Shown here: piece by piece, positions 56,942-64,000 of the stretch
Layout of the letters: each line of letters starts with the position of its first letter
How positions within the stretch are numbered: position 1 is the first letter of the stretch
NCBI RefSeq assembly: GCF_039862785.1
Contig: NZ_CP156795.1
Location: forward strand, 1,984,001 to 2,048,000
Length of the DNA stretch: 64,000 nt
From: Acinetobacter sp. ANC 7912
GTDB taxonomy: Bacteria; Pseudomonadota; Gammaproteobacteria; Pseudomonadales; Moraxellaceae
Reading direction: 5' to 3'
Translations under genes and position numbers: made by a program
The notes under the pieces: model-generated
What the model saw: only the letters and a program-made list of their open reading frames with translations
Databases searched by the model: none
Told to the model about the DNA's origin: nothing

Positions 56942-58264
56942 TTAACCACCAAATAACGCAAATTTTAATGCCCACAGTACTGCTACAATCCAGACCATAT
57001 ACGGTACAGATTTCGCTTTACCTGTCAGCAACTTAATCAATGCATAGCTGATAAAGCCCATCGCAATACCATCTGCAATTGAGTAAGTAAATGGCATGAA
57101 CACGATGGTCAGGAATGATGGTACCGCTTCAGTAATATCTTCCCAGTCAATGTGCACAATCCCTTGAATCATCAACACACCCACAAACAGCAGTGCGGGT
57201 GCAGTGGCAAAACCTGGAACTGATTGTGCCAATGGTGCCAGAAACAGGCAGGCAATAAAAAGCAGACCCACAACAACTGCAGTCAGACCAGTACGGCCAC
57301 CTGCTGCAACACCGGCAGAAGACTCGATGTATGGTGTAGTTGAAGATGTACCCAGTGCTGCACCGGCAACAATTGCAGAAGAATCGGCAAATAGTGCTTT
57401 TTTCAGGCGTGGCAATTTGCCATCTTTTAATAGACCGGCACGGTGTGAAACACCGACCAGTGTACCGGTTGAGTCAAACAGATCCACCAGGAAGAACACA
57501 AAGATCACACCGATCAGGCTGGCTGTAAACAGATTGCCAAAGTCCATTTGCAGGAAAGTCGGAGCCAGTGAAGGAATCTCACCAACAACGCCTTGGAACT
57601 GGTTATAACCTAATGCGGTTGAAATCGCAGTAATCACCAGAATACTGATAATAATGGCACCACGGACTTTAAAGTGATGCATTACCACAACCAGCAGAAA
57701 GCCCAGTAATGCCAGTAATACAGATGGCTGTTTTAAGTCACCCAAGCCCACCAATGTCGCTGGATTATCGACAATGATACCGGCATTTTTCAGCGCAATT
57801 AATGCCAGGAACAGACCAATACCACCACCAATCGAGAACTTCAGTGACATTGGAATGGCGTTCACGATGGCTTCACGGATCTTGAACATGCTGATGGCAA
57901 TAAAGATCAGGCCTGAGACAAACACAGCGCCTAATGCGGTTTGCCAAGGCACTCCCATACCCAAACATACCGAGTATGTAAAGAAGGCATTCAGCCCCAT
58001 ACCTGGTGCAAGTGCAATTGGATAGTTTGCAATAAGACCCATTACAAAACAGCCAATTGCAGCGGCAAGACAGGTTGCAACAAAGACAGCCCCATGATCC
58101 ATCCCTGTTTCGGATAAAATCATCGGATTGACAATAATGATGTAACACATCGTCAGGAACGTGGTTACACCTGCAAGCACCTCTGTTCGGAAACTGGTTT
58201 TGTTTTCACTCAGTTTGAACAGACGTTCAAGCACGTTTTCGGAAGACGGATTAGGAGTCGTCAT
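56942..58264 (-). CDS. NCS2 family purine permease (adenine/hypoxanthine-guanine type)
   Basis: The 440-residue protein has about twelve to fourteen helices and belongs to the AzgA-like NCS2 branch. RTEVLAGVTTFLTMCYIIIV early, ALAPGMGLNAFFTYSV and LGTSSTTPYIESSAGVAAGG later are diagnostic of this group (PurP/YjcD/PbuG relatives). It imports adenine, guanine or hypoxanthine by proton symport. The adenine deaminase gene follows. The leader region upstream (58431-58531) holds a promoter-like and terminator-like pair. Confidence 0.9.
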   Translation of the reverse strand: MTTPNPSSENVLERLFKLSENKTSFRTEVLAGVTTFLTMCYIIIVNPMILSETGMDHGAVFVATCLAAAIGCFVMGLIANYPIALAPGMGLNAFFTYSVCLGMGVPWQTALGAVFVSGLIFIAISMFKIREAIVNAIPMSLKFSIGGGIGLFLALIALKNAGIIVDNPATLVGLGDLKQPSVLLALLGFLLVVVMHHFKVRGAIIISILVITAISTALGYNQFQGVVGEIPSLAPTFLQMDFGNLFTASLIGVIFVFFLVDLFDSTGTLVGVSHRAGLLKDGKLPRLKKALFADSSAIVAGAALGTSSTTPYIESSAGVAAGGRTGLTAVVVGLLFIACLFLAPLAQSVPGFATAPALLFVGVLMIQGIVHIDWEDITEAVPSFLTIVFMPFTYSIADGIAMGFISYALIKLLTGKAKSVPYMVWIVAVLWALKFALFGG

Positions 58265-58430
58265 GACCTAGCCCCTATTGAGTAAACTTTATGCTTTATG
58301 CATTCCACTAAATTCACAGACTTAACCATAAATCATTTGCGGAATGTCTTAGCAACGAATATGCCAGCATAGCGATTCGACGGGTCAAATATTCTGACTT
58401 ACCGGTAAAAACTTTAGCCGGAAGCAGCAA

Positions 58431-58457
58431 CAAAAAAGCTGCATAACCAGATGCAGC
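58431..58457 (-). terminator. Terminator-like hairpin upstream of the purine permease
   Basis: On the minus strand GCTGCAT-ctggtt-ATGCAGC followed by TTTTTTG. It lies about 170 bases before the permease start, on its coding strand. It could end a short RNA, the transcript of the 53-residue gene upstream, or act as an attenuator. Confidence 0.7.
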
Positions 58458-58519
58458 CCATGAACACATGAATTGAATCAGTAAGTTACAAGAACATCCT
58501 GCTGACCCAATATTTCGTT
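58433..58519 (-). ncRNA. Candidate sRNA or attenuated leader of the purine permease
   Basis: A TATAAT box on the minus strand at 58531-58526 would start RNA near 58519, and the hairpin at 58431-58457 would end it after about 87 bases. The -35 match (GAAACA at 58554-58549) is weak. A second hairpin follows (58400-58422 region, CCGGTAAA pairing with TTTAGCCGG). I do not recognise a known riboswitch. Both a stand-alone sRNA and a terminator-controlled leader are possible. Confidence 0.35.
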
Positions 58520-58659
58520 TTTGGAATTATAACACATTGATTTTTTATTGTTTCTAAAAATTAGCGTTAATTCGTCCGATCACTTTTTACCTGCTGGGAA
58601 CAACAAATAAAAGTGATGCGTTTTATATATTTAGAAATAGTGCCAACTGACCGAGTGGC

Positions 58660-58821
58660 TTAATGTTGCGCATGTCTGGCTTCGATTCGCTGTAAGGAAT
58701 GATTGGCTTCTTCAATGACCCGAATGATTTCCTGCTGGCGTCTATGTTCACTTTGTTTATAAATATAGAAAGCGCTAACACCCACTAATAATGCACAAAC
58801 TGGAATTACATAACTTTTCAT
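58660..58821 (-). CDS. Small single-pass membrane protein
   Basis: The 53-residue product starts MKSYVIPVCALLVGVSAFYI, one hydrophobic helix, followed by a charged, helical tail (YKQSEHRRQQEIIRVIEEAN) ending in EARHAQH. The ATG at 58821 fits the helix; readings from 58872 upstream add a second doubtful segment. It lies alone in an AT-rich region. The function is unknown, and no family is recognised. Confidence 0.5.
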   Translation of the reverse strand: MKSYVIPVCALLVGVSAFYIYKQSEHRRQQEIIRVIEEANHSLQRIEARHAQH

Positions 58822-59349
58822 AAATATATGCATTCTTATACATTTTAAAATTGTGCTAATACCATAAATCAAGATTTATGTGATGAGGTATTCAATTATT
58901 TATGTGAATTGTTAATTATTTTATTTATTTGTAAATATATTTGCATACTTTTGGTGCATTTTCATTCTTTTTGCCATTCTTCATAATATGTTCACAAACT
59001 ACAAGATAAAGCGCAAATAGTAGAAAACTTAAAAATTAGATTTAATTTATTGTTTTTATTTAAAATTTTATTTTATCAACCTAAAAATTCTTCAACGTAT
59101 AAGTATTTATTGTCTTGATTTTTTGCTATAGCGAAAAATTGCAGTCTCATGTATTTTCAACAAGTTATAAAATAAACAACTTAAAAACAGTTGCTTAGCC
59201 ATCACTTTCCTACTCCTATTGAACCGATTTTTTTCAAACGCTCTAGTTAGTTAAGCTTTAGCCCAATGACTCTTTTTATCGCAGTCAGTTTCTACTGAAC
59301 ACATTTAGTTCTTAATATTTGCACTGATTTAACACATCTATAAAGCAAT
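58822..59349. other. Long AT-rich intergenic stretch
   Basis: About 530 bases with very high A+T content between the small membrane protein and the yaaA terminator. I see no open frame with a ribosome-binding site and no GC-rich structure that would suggest an RNA gene. Confidence 0.4.
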
Positions 59350-59374
59350 AAAAAACCACCCGGAGGTGGTCTTT
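59350..59374 (-). terminator. Intrinsic terminator of yaaA
   Basis: On the minus strand ACCACC-TCCG-GGTGGTTTTTTA, with a run of T after the stem. Confidence 0.85.
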
Positions 59375-59392
59375 TAAGTCTACTAATGAAAA

Positions 59393-60181
59393 TTAAGCAG
59401 CAGCCTGTTCTTGTTCATCACGTTTAAAGACCAGTTCACCTTTTAATGAGCTATCAGCATCAAAGTAATAGCCATCTGTATTAAATGCTTTCAGGTCTTC
59501 TATACGCTCAATCTTGTTTTCAATGATAAAGCGTGCCATCAAGCCACGGGCTTTTTTGGCATAGAAACTAATGACTTTATATTTGCCATTTTTCTGATCC
59601 AGGAACACCGGCTTGATGATCTCTGCCTTGATTTTGTTTTCTTTGACTGATTTATAGTATTCGTCTGAGGCAATATTCACTAAGAGCTCAGATTGTACTT
59701 CCGCCAGATCTTTATTGATCAAGTCAGTTATAATCGTTCCCCAGAAGTCATACAGGTTATGACCACGCGGGTTCGCCAGCTTAGTGCCCATTTCCAGACG
59801 GTATGGCATCATCAGGTCCAGGGGACGCAACAGACCATACAACCCCGACAGCATACGCAAATGCTGCTGTGCATAGTCAATATCCTGTGCTTTGAGGTTG
59901 TAGGCATCCAGACCGGTATAGACATCCCCTTTAAAGGCAAAAATCGCCTGACGAGCATTGGACAAATCAAATTCTGGCTGCCAGTCACGAAAACGCTCGA
60001 CATTTAACTTGGCAATTTTTTCACTGACCGACATCAGACTGGCAATTTCTGTTGCAGACAACTTGCGGGCAACTTCAATCAATTCCTGGGAATGTTGCAA
60101 CAATCTGGCTTGGGTATGCTGATCTATAGGTAAAGCGGTTTCGTAATCGAGTGTTTTTGCGGGTGAAATAAGTGCAAGCAT
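59393..60181 (-). CDS. yaaA: Peroxide stress protein YaaA
   Basis: The 262-residue protein belongs to the UPF0246/YaaA family, which lowers free iron and DNA damage during peroxide stress. [14 protein letters not shown] at the start, [35 protein letters not shown] and [13 protein letters not shown] are family signatures. The ATG at 60181 gives the usual start; the frame is open back to 60211. It is cytoplasmic and binds DNA in described members. It is a single gene with its own terminator. Confidence 0.95.
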   Translation of the reverse strand: MLALISPAKTLDYETALPIDQHTQARLLQHSQELIEVARKLSATEIASLMSVSEKIAKLNVERFRDWQPEFDLSNARQAIFAFKGDVYTGLDAYNLKAQDIDYAQQHLRMLSGLYGLLRPLDLMMPYRLEMGTKLANPRGHNLYDFWGTIITDLINKDLAEVQSELLVNIASDEYYKSVKENKIKAEIIKPVFLDQKNGKYKVISFYAKKARGLMARFIIENKIERIEDLKAFNTDGYYFDADSSLKGELVFKRDEQEQAAA

Positions 60182-60306
60182 GGCCAACCTGGTTAAAAAA
60201 TGATGAGTCAAACTATATCAGTCCAGATATTTTAATTCCAATTCATGTTTTTACTGAACACAATCGGTAAAATATAACTTTCTCTCCCTTATTGATCGAT
60301 TTCCCT

Positions 60307-60937
60307 ATGTCCGAACAAATTTTTCTTCAGGGCCCTGCAGGACAAATTGAAGTTTTTGTGGATTATCCACAGGGTGAAGTGAAAGGATTCGCGATTGTTT
60401 GCCACCCTCATCCATTGCAGGGTGGTACACCCCAACACAAAGTTCCCGTGTTACTGGCAAAAATGTTTCAGGAACGTGGCTGCGTAGTGTATCGTCCAAG
60501 TTTCCGTGGTTCTGGTCAAAGTGCCGGTGTACACGACGAAGGCTATGGCGAAACGGATGACACCCTTGAGGTGATCAAATTTGCGCGTGCCCAGCATGTC
60601 GGCCTACCATTTTTTGCCGGGGGGGTTCAGCTTTGGCGCGCATGTTATTGCAAAATGCTATGCAGCTTTACCTTTGGAATTACAACCAAAGCAGATGATT
60701 CTATGTGGCCTGCCAACTGCAACGGTTGCCGGTTTACGCCATTATGTGACCCCACATATTAAAGGTGACATACTGTTCCTGCATGGTGAAGCCGATGACA
60801 TTACCTTATTGTCAGATCTGATTGAATGGGCTAAACCACAGCACCATTTGCTTACCATCCTGCCCGGTGCAAATCACTTCTTTACCGGTTATCTTAAACA
60901 GATGCGAATCGCGATTTCACGATTTTTGACTCTATAA
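60307..60937 (+). pseudogene. Alpha/beta hydrolase, frameshifted at a G7 tract
   Basis: The first part (MSEQIFLQGPAGQIEVFVDY, HPHPLQGGTPQHKVP, YRPSFRGSGQSAGVHDEGYG) is a typical alpha/beta hydrolase of the COG2945 type. A run of seven G at 60619-60625 shifts the frame. With six G the sequence would read FFAGGFSFGAHV, where GFSFG is the nucleophile elbow, and go on to the catalytic region LFLHGEADDITLLSDL and PGANHFF (His) to TAA at 60937. The product as read lacks the Ser, Asp and His. It may be a pseudogene, a phase-variable gene or a sequencing error. Confidence 0.8.
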
Positions 60938-60993
60938 GCACAGTAAATTGTCTTGTCCTGAAATAGATTGACAGTATTCCACTTCAAACCGAG

Positions 60994-61803
60994 TTAAGCA
61001 ATTAGCTCGGTTTTTGTTTGCTCATACATCTGATTCGGGGTGTTCATATTTAAACTTAAATGCGGTCTATAACAATTGTAAATCATGATAGATTCCGCAA
61101 TTAAGTGATCTAACTCCTTCATGGTTTGACATCGCGTGGTTAAAAACTCCTGCTTTAATATTCCATTAATTCGCTCTGCTAATGCATTCTGATAACAGTC
61201 CTTGCCATCTGTCATGGAAGGACATATCCCATAATGGCGCAATGCCGATTGATATAGCTCAGAGCAATATTGAGCACCTCTATCTGAATGATGAATCATC
61301 CTAGTCGCTCGATCTGTCGCTTGCTGCATCGCCATATGTAGAGCCTGCACAATATTCTCCGCACGCATATCATTCGATAACTTATAACCTTTAATCTGTC
61401 GGGTATAAGCATCTGTCACCAAGGATAAATAATGCACACCTTCAGCACTCTCAACATAGGTAATATCACTAACAAAGACTTCATTGGCTTGCACTGCTGC
61501 ATAATCCTTTAATAAATTTGGATGCTTCTTCATCCAATGCTTGCTATCCGTAGTTTTTGTATAGCGACGCTTAGGGCGAATCAATAAGTTATTTTCTTTC
61601 AATATTTTAAATAACTGATCCCGTCCACACTTTAAACCACGTTGCAACAATTTGCCTTTAATAAGCCAATACAGCTTACGTGTTCCGATACTTGGCATGA
61701 GACAGCGATATTCCATAACCAACTCAAGTATTTGTTCAGTTGCTTGTGCAGTCATTTGAGCACGTTTTTCTGCTTGATAATAAGCTTGTCGGGTGATTCC
61801 CAA
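60994..61803 (-). CDS. IS3 family orfB transposase
   Basis: The 269-residue integrase-type transposase has an HTH_21 segment (about 25-85), then the DDE core: VFVSDITYVESAEG (first Asp), IHHSDRGAQYCSELYQ (second Asp) and CYQNALAERINGILKQEFL (Glu). All catalytic residues are present. In intact elements it is made as an OrfAB fusion by frameshifting from orfA; here orfA is interrupted by IS30, so the fusion cannot be made. It belongs to a different IS3 lineage from the element at 3348. Confidence 0.9.
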   Translation of the reverse strand: MGITRQAYYQAEKRAQMTAQATEQILELVMEYRCLMPSIGTRKLYWLIKGKLLQRGLKCGRDQLFKILKENNLLIRPKRRYTKTTDSKHWMKKHPNLLKDYAAVQANEVFVSDITYVESAEGVHYLSLVTDAYTRQIKGYKLSNDMRAENIVQALHMAMQQATDRATRMIHHSDRGAQYCSELYQSALRHYGICPSMTDGKDCYQNALAERINGILKQEFLTTRCQTMKELDHLIAESIMIYNCYRPHLSLNMNTPNQMYEQTKTELIA

Positions 61804-62169
61804 CCACTGACAATAACGTGAAACGCTTAGTCTTCTTTGGCTTTGCCAATCTTTGAAACGTGCTCGGTATACTTTTTTCCAAGATCAGTCCCACATTCTT
61901 TATCAATGTGATAAATCACATCCTGAATAAATTCAGTTTTAAGCTTTTCTGCGGCTAACTGCTTTTCTAATTGGCGGATTCGTTGTTGGGGTGTCAATTG
62001 GCGTTTAGAAGAAGTCGGCATATTCGAAGTCCAGTCCTGTTGTCCGTGCTTGCGTAACCATACCAGCACAGTTGATCTTCCTTGAATACCATATTTTGCC
62101 TGAGCTTGCTTATAAGTAATTTGCCCTTTTTCTACTTCATGTACCACCATCATTTTAAAGGCGGCGGAT

Positions 62170-63132
62170 TCAAGCGGCAAGTGCAACAGTATAAAAACCA
62201 GCCATAACTTCACTCGGTGTATACCAACCTAGCGTTTTTCTAGGACGATGGTTGAGTGCAAATTCTATCTGCTCTATTTGTTCGTTTGACACGTCATCAA
62301 ACGATGATGATTTTGGCAGATATTGACGGATTAAACCATTCGTATTTTCATTTCTAGCTCGCTGAATAGACTTGTAAGGATCAGCAAAATACGTCTCTAT
62401 CCCGGCATCAGTAATTCTTTTGTGTTCGGAAAATTCTTTACCATTATCAAATGTCACACTATAAGCATGGCTCATTCGTAAACGATCTAACGCACAAGTA
62501 ATCGTTTGAGAGGATGCTCTCGTTGATCCTAAATGAACAATATGTACATACAGGCTCTTTCGATCAACAAGGGTTAATAAAGCACCTTTATGATGTTTAC
62601 CAATCACCGTGTCACCTTCGAAATCTCCTAAACGTTGTCGTTGATCAATGACCTGGTCTCGACAGTGAATACTTGTTTTATCAATGATTTGCCCCCTACG
62701 ATCCGTGTTTTTGTAACCTCGTTTTCGATATTTCTTCTGATGCCTTAAGTGTAGATGGAGTTTACCGCCTTTTGATTTATCTTGATAAATGTACTGGTAA
62801 ATCCACTCATGTGAAGGTACATCCAGCCAACCGCGTTGTGTTAAAGCACCTGAAATTTGTTCTGGTGACCAGTCCAAGCCAATTAAATAATCAATATAGG
62901 CGAAGGCAAATGCTGTCATTGATGAGGAAGGACGGTACCGTCTTTGACTTGCAAATTTCGCTGCCTGTTGAGCCCTATATCCACGTTGCCCAGTATTTCT
63001 TTTTAATTCACGGTAGATGGTTGATCGTGAACGCCCTAACTCCCGAGCAAGGTTAGCGATTGAGCTTTTACTTTTCAAAGTAGCATAAATTTCGTATCTT
63101 TCATCTTGAGAAAGTTGGGTGTATTTCTTCAT
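62170..63132 (-). CDS. IS30 family transposase (ISAba125-type)
   Basis: The 320-residue protein starts MKKYTQLSQDERYEIYATLK, an IS30-type HTH region with LARELGRSRSTIYRELKRN. The DDE core has GDFEGDTVIGKHHKGALL (first Asp), YSVTFDNGKEFSEHKRI (second Asp) and NENTNGLIRQYLPK (Glu). It closely resembles ISAba125-type transposases known from Acinetobacter. The stop codon TGA uses one base of the flanking target sequence. No lesions are visible. Confidence 0.92.
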   Translation of the reverse strand: MKKYTQLSQDERYEIYATLKSKSSIANLARELGRSRSTIYRELKRNTGQRGYRAQQAAKFASQRRYRPSSSMTAFAFAYIDYLIGLDWSPEQISGALTQRGWLDVPSHEWIYQYIYQDKSKGGKLHLHLRHQKKYRKRGYKNTDRRGQIIDKTSIHCRDQVIDQRQRLGDFEGDTVIGKHHKGALLTLVDRKSLYVHIVHLGSTRASSQTITCALDRLRMSHAYSVTFDNGKEFSEHKRITDAGIETYFADPYKSIQRARNENTNGLIRQYLPKSSSFDDVSNEQIEQIEFALNHRPRKTLGWYTPSEVMAGFYTVALAA

Positions 63133-63221
63133 TGTGTGCTTTCCAATTGCGAGTTGAAAAAGTCTAATGATTCTATGAATACACCTAACTTTTTCAACTA
63201 ACTACAAATGTGTCGCACTTG
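62171..63221 (-). mobile_element. IS30-family element (ISAba125-type)
   Basis: The element runs from CAAGCGGCAAGTGCAACAG at 62171 to CACTTG at 63221 and is flanked by GGATT on both sides (62166-62170 and 63222-63226). The length is about 1051 bp. Removing it with one GGATT restores the IS3 orfA frame exactly. Elements of this type are known in Acinetobacter for supplying outward promoters to resistance genes. No such gene is nearby here. Confidence 0.85.
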
Positions 63222-63348
63222 GGATTTGAATCTGCGGGCAAAGCTATAGTCACGTTGTGTACGTTTAACTCGTTGTTCTCGTTTATGTTCCATAAAATAA
63301 GTCTCTTAAGGTGTAAACTTATTTCAGGACGGGACAAATCTATCCAAT

Positions 63349-63376
63349 AAAAAAGTGGCTATTTAGCCGCTTTTTT
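63349..63376. terminator. Bidirectional terminator
   Basis: AAAAAGTGGCT-ATTT-AGCCGCTTTTTT. It serves the minus-strand gene at 63391, and before the IS3 insertion probably the hydrolase too. Confidence 0.85.
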
Positions 63377-63390
63377 ATTGTGGATCTGGT

Positions 63391-63759
63391 TTATTTCTTC
63401 CACTCAAATTCACTTAATGCTTCCTGCTCTTTTAAAGAAGCTTCTACGGCCTGAGCCAACTGGTTTAATAAACTGGTTTCCGTAATCCGTTCCAGCCAGT
63501 CCTGTTCCTCGGCTGGGTAGGAACTAATTTCACAGAGGCAATGTCCTTCTTCATCCTGAGTCGCACAACTTACAGACAGTGGCAGTTCATGTTCTTCCAC
63601 ACTGATCGCAACGGTACCACCACTTTGTGGCAGGGTTTGAAAGCCATATTTTCCTAGCTCGTTTGCCAGAAAGTGAGCAATATACTCCTGAGTCTCTCGA
63701 CTATTGTTTAACTGTTCTTGGCTTTTTTGAGTATTGGCTCTGAATTGTAATTTACGCAT
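63391..63759 (-). CDS. Conserved-looking hypothetical cytoplasmic protein
   Basis: The 122-residue product starts MRKLQFRANTQKSQEQLNNS and is acidic in its second half (EEQDWLERITETSLLNQLAQ, ending SEFEWKK). Two cysteines (CATQDEEGHCLCE, three in this stretch) occur in the middle. No signal, membrane helix or known domain is visible. GGATG precedes the ATG at 63759; an ATG at 63771 would add four residues. It lies between aroA and the IS3 element, and may be cotranscribed with the aroA side except for the terminator between them. Confidence 0.7.
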   Translation of the reverse strand: MRKLQFRANTQKSQEQLNNSRETQEYIAHFLANELGKYGFQTLPQSGGTVAISVEEHELPLSVSCATQDEEGHCLCEISSYPAEEQDWLERITETSLLNQLAQAVEASLKEQEALSEFEWKK

Positions 63760-63815
63760 AGCTACATCCAAATGGCTTAGTTCTTATATGGTTTTAGCAT
63801 AAGCCAATATAAACA

Positions 63816-63843
63816 AAACAGCCAAGCAAAAGCTTGGCTGTTT
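63816..63843 (-). terminator. Intrinsic terminator after aroA
   Basis: On the minus strand AAACAGCCAAGC-TTTT-GCTTGGCTGTTT, followed by TGTTT. Confidence 0.85.
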
Positions 63844-63859
63844 CATGTAAATTTTAGAA

Positions 63860-64000
63860 TTATTCTGTCACTTCAATCGCCAGACCCGCTTGAGCACTCA
63901 ATTCAGTGAATGTCGGGAAGCTAGTTGCAACGGTTTCTGTACCTACAATCTTAATCACGCCTGAATTACGCAGACCTGCAATCGAGAAACTCATGGCAAT
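63860..64000 (-). CDS. aroA: 3-phosphoshikimate 1-carboxyvinyltransferase, C-terminal end (partial)
   Basis: The last 46 residues of an EPSP synthase lie here: IAMSFSIAGLRNSGVIKIVG, then TVATSFPTFTELSAQAGLAI and EVTE before TAA. AMSFSIAGL and the TSFPTFTEL motif match the C-terminal domain. The enzyme makes EPSP from shikimate-3-phosphate and PEP in aromatic amino-acid synthesis. In Acinetobacter and Pseudomonas this domain is often fused behind prephenate dehydrogenase (TyrA-AroA); the fusion cannot be checked because the gene runs off the window. Confidence 0.85.
   Translation of the reverse strand: MAMSFSIAGLRNSGVIKIVGTETVATSFPTFTELSAQAGLAIEVTE

Larger units (their letters stand above)
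61827..63293 (-). pseudogene. IS3 family orfA split by the IS30 element
   Basis: The 5' part is at 63293-63222 (MEHKREQRVKRTQRDYSFAR, then RFKS) and the 3' part at 62170-61827 (SAAFKMMVVHEVEKGQITYK to SKIGKAKED). Removing the IS30 element and one GGATT joins them in frame as RRFKSAAFKMMVV. The product would be an HTH protein with a leucine-zipper tail (QQRIRQLEKQLAAEKLKTEF). The exact repair implies a recent insertion. Confidence 0.88.
60955..63330 (-). mobile_element. IS3-family element interrupted by an IS30-family element
   Basis: The ends are GTCCTGAAATAGATTGACA at 60955 and, inverted, GTCCTGAAATAAGTTTACA from 63330. I found no clear target duplication. The element lies 17 bases after the hydrolase stop. 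The hydrolase's presumed terminator is now on the far side at 63349-63376. Without the IS30 element it is about 1320 bp, typical for IS3-family elements. Confidence 0.85.

Noticed and set aside
58265-58531. Purine riboswitch upstream of the NCS2 permease
   Set aside because: The conserved core and three-way junction of known purine riboswitches could not be found by eye. Only the generic leader/terminator arrangement was kept.
60940-63345. Target-site duplication for the IS3 element at 60955-63330
   Set aside because: No matching 3- to 5-base repeats were found at the borders I could define.

Overview
The window is chromosomal DNA of an Acinetobacter species (Moraxellaceae, Gammaproteobacteria). 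The evidence is the moderately low G+C content, the gene contents and orders (glnD-dapC, hisZ-purA, alaS-lysC-csrA, azlCD, codB-pucR-codA, a stand-alone slyD), close resemblance of the products to Acinetobacter and Pseudomonas families, and an IS30-family element of the ISAba125 type. The species cannot be settled from the sequence alone. No rRNA, tRNA, CRISPR array, prophage or plasmid backbone was recognised.

Layout. 1-444: right end of an IS982-family element. 551-3083: a 39-residue membrane peptide, a PlsC-like acyltransferase, YebC and an Lrp-type regulator. 3348-4613: decayed IS3-family element. 4702-24524: mostly housekeeping genes: GST, YchF, a DUF962 membrane protein divergent from a Crp/Fnr regulator, azlCD, purT, glnD-dapC, a TonB-C-like protein, msrB-gpx, an AlaA-like aminotransferase with an extra N-terminal domain, an OafA-type acyltransferase, an M23 lipoprotein, a beta-barrel protein, a DEDDh exonuclease and rluE. 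24637-30252: a secreted hydroxyisourate hydrolase, then a membrane-protein gene split by a four-element transposon nest. 30421-44194: a thioesterase, the cytosine operon codB-pucR-codA, an M61 peptidase, a dacC-type carboxypeptidase, ndh, slyD, an M48 lipoprotein and hisZ-purA. 44632-47681: one IS982-family element inside another, next to a decayed azlC with an intact azlD. 47725-60937: GAPDH-like dehydrogenase, alaS-lysC-csrA, rnhB, two Cys-rich paralogues, an adenine permease/deaminase pair, yaaA and a frameshifted hydrolase. 60955-63330: IS3 interrupted by IS30. 63391-64000: a hypothetical protein and the 3' end of aroA.

How the genes fit together. Nucleobase salvage is a theme: cytosine uptake and deamination (codB/codA with a PucR regulator between them), adenine or purine uptake and deamination (NCS2 permease plus adenine deaminase), and purine synthesis genes (purT, purA). 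Nitrogen sensing (glnD), lysine/diaminopimelate synthesis (dapC, lysC) and envelope maintenance (dacC, M23, M48) are also present.

The accessory part is almost entirely insertion sequences, but several histories can be read base by base. Target duplications are visible for six of the elements. Removing the insertions in silico restores open frames for the outer IS982 transposase, the IS3 orfA and, apart from one in-frame TAA, the split membrane-protein gene. Non-IS observations worth checking are a 113-bp MITE, a near-identical short palindrome at two frame-breaking sites of one IS, a G7 tract just before a hydrolase nucleophile, a possible terminator-controlled leader or sRNA upstream of the purine permease, a 48-nt hairpin between hisZ and the IS982 pair, and small proteins of 39 and 43 residues.
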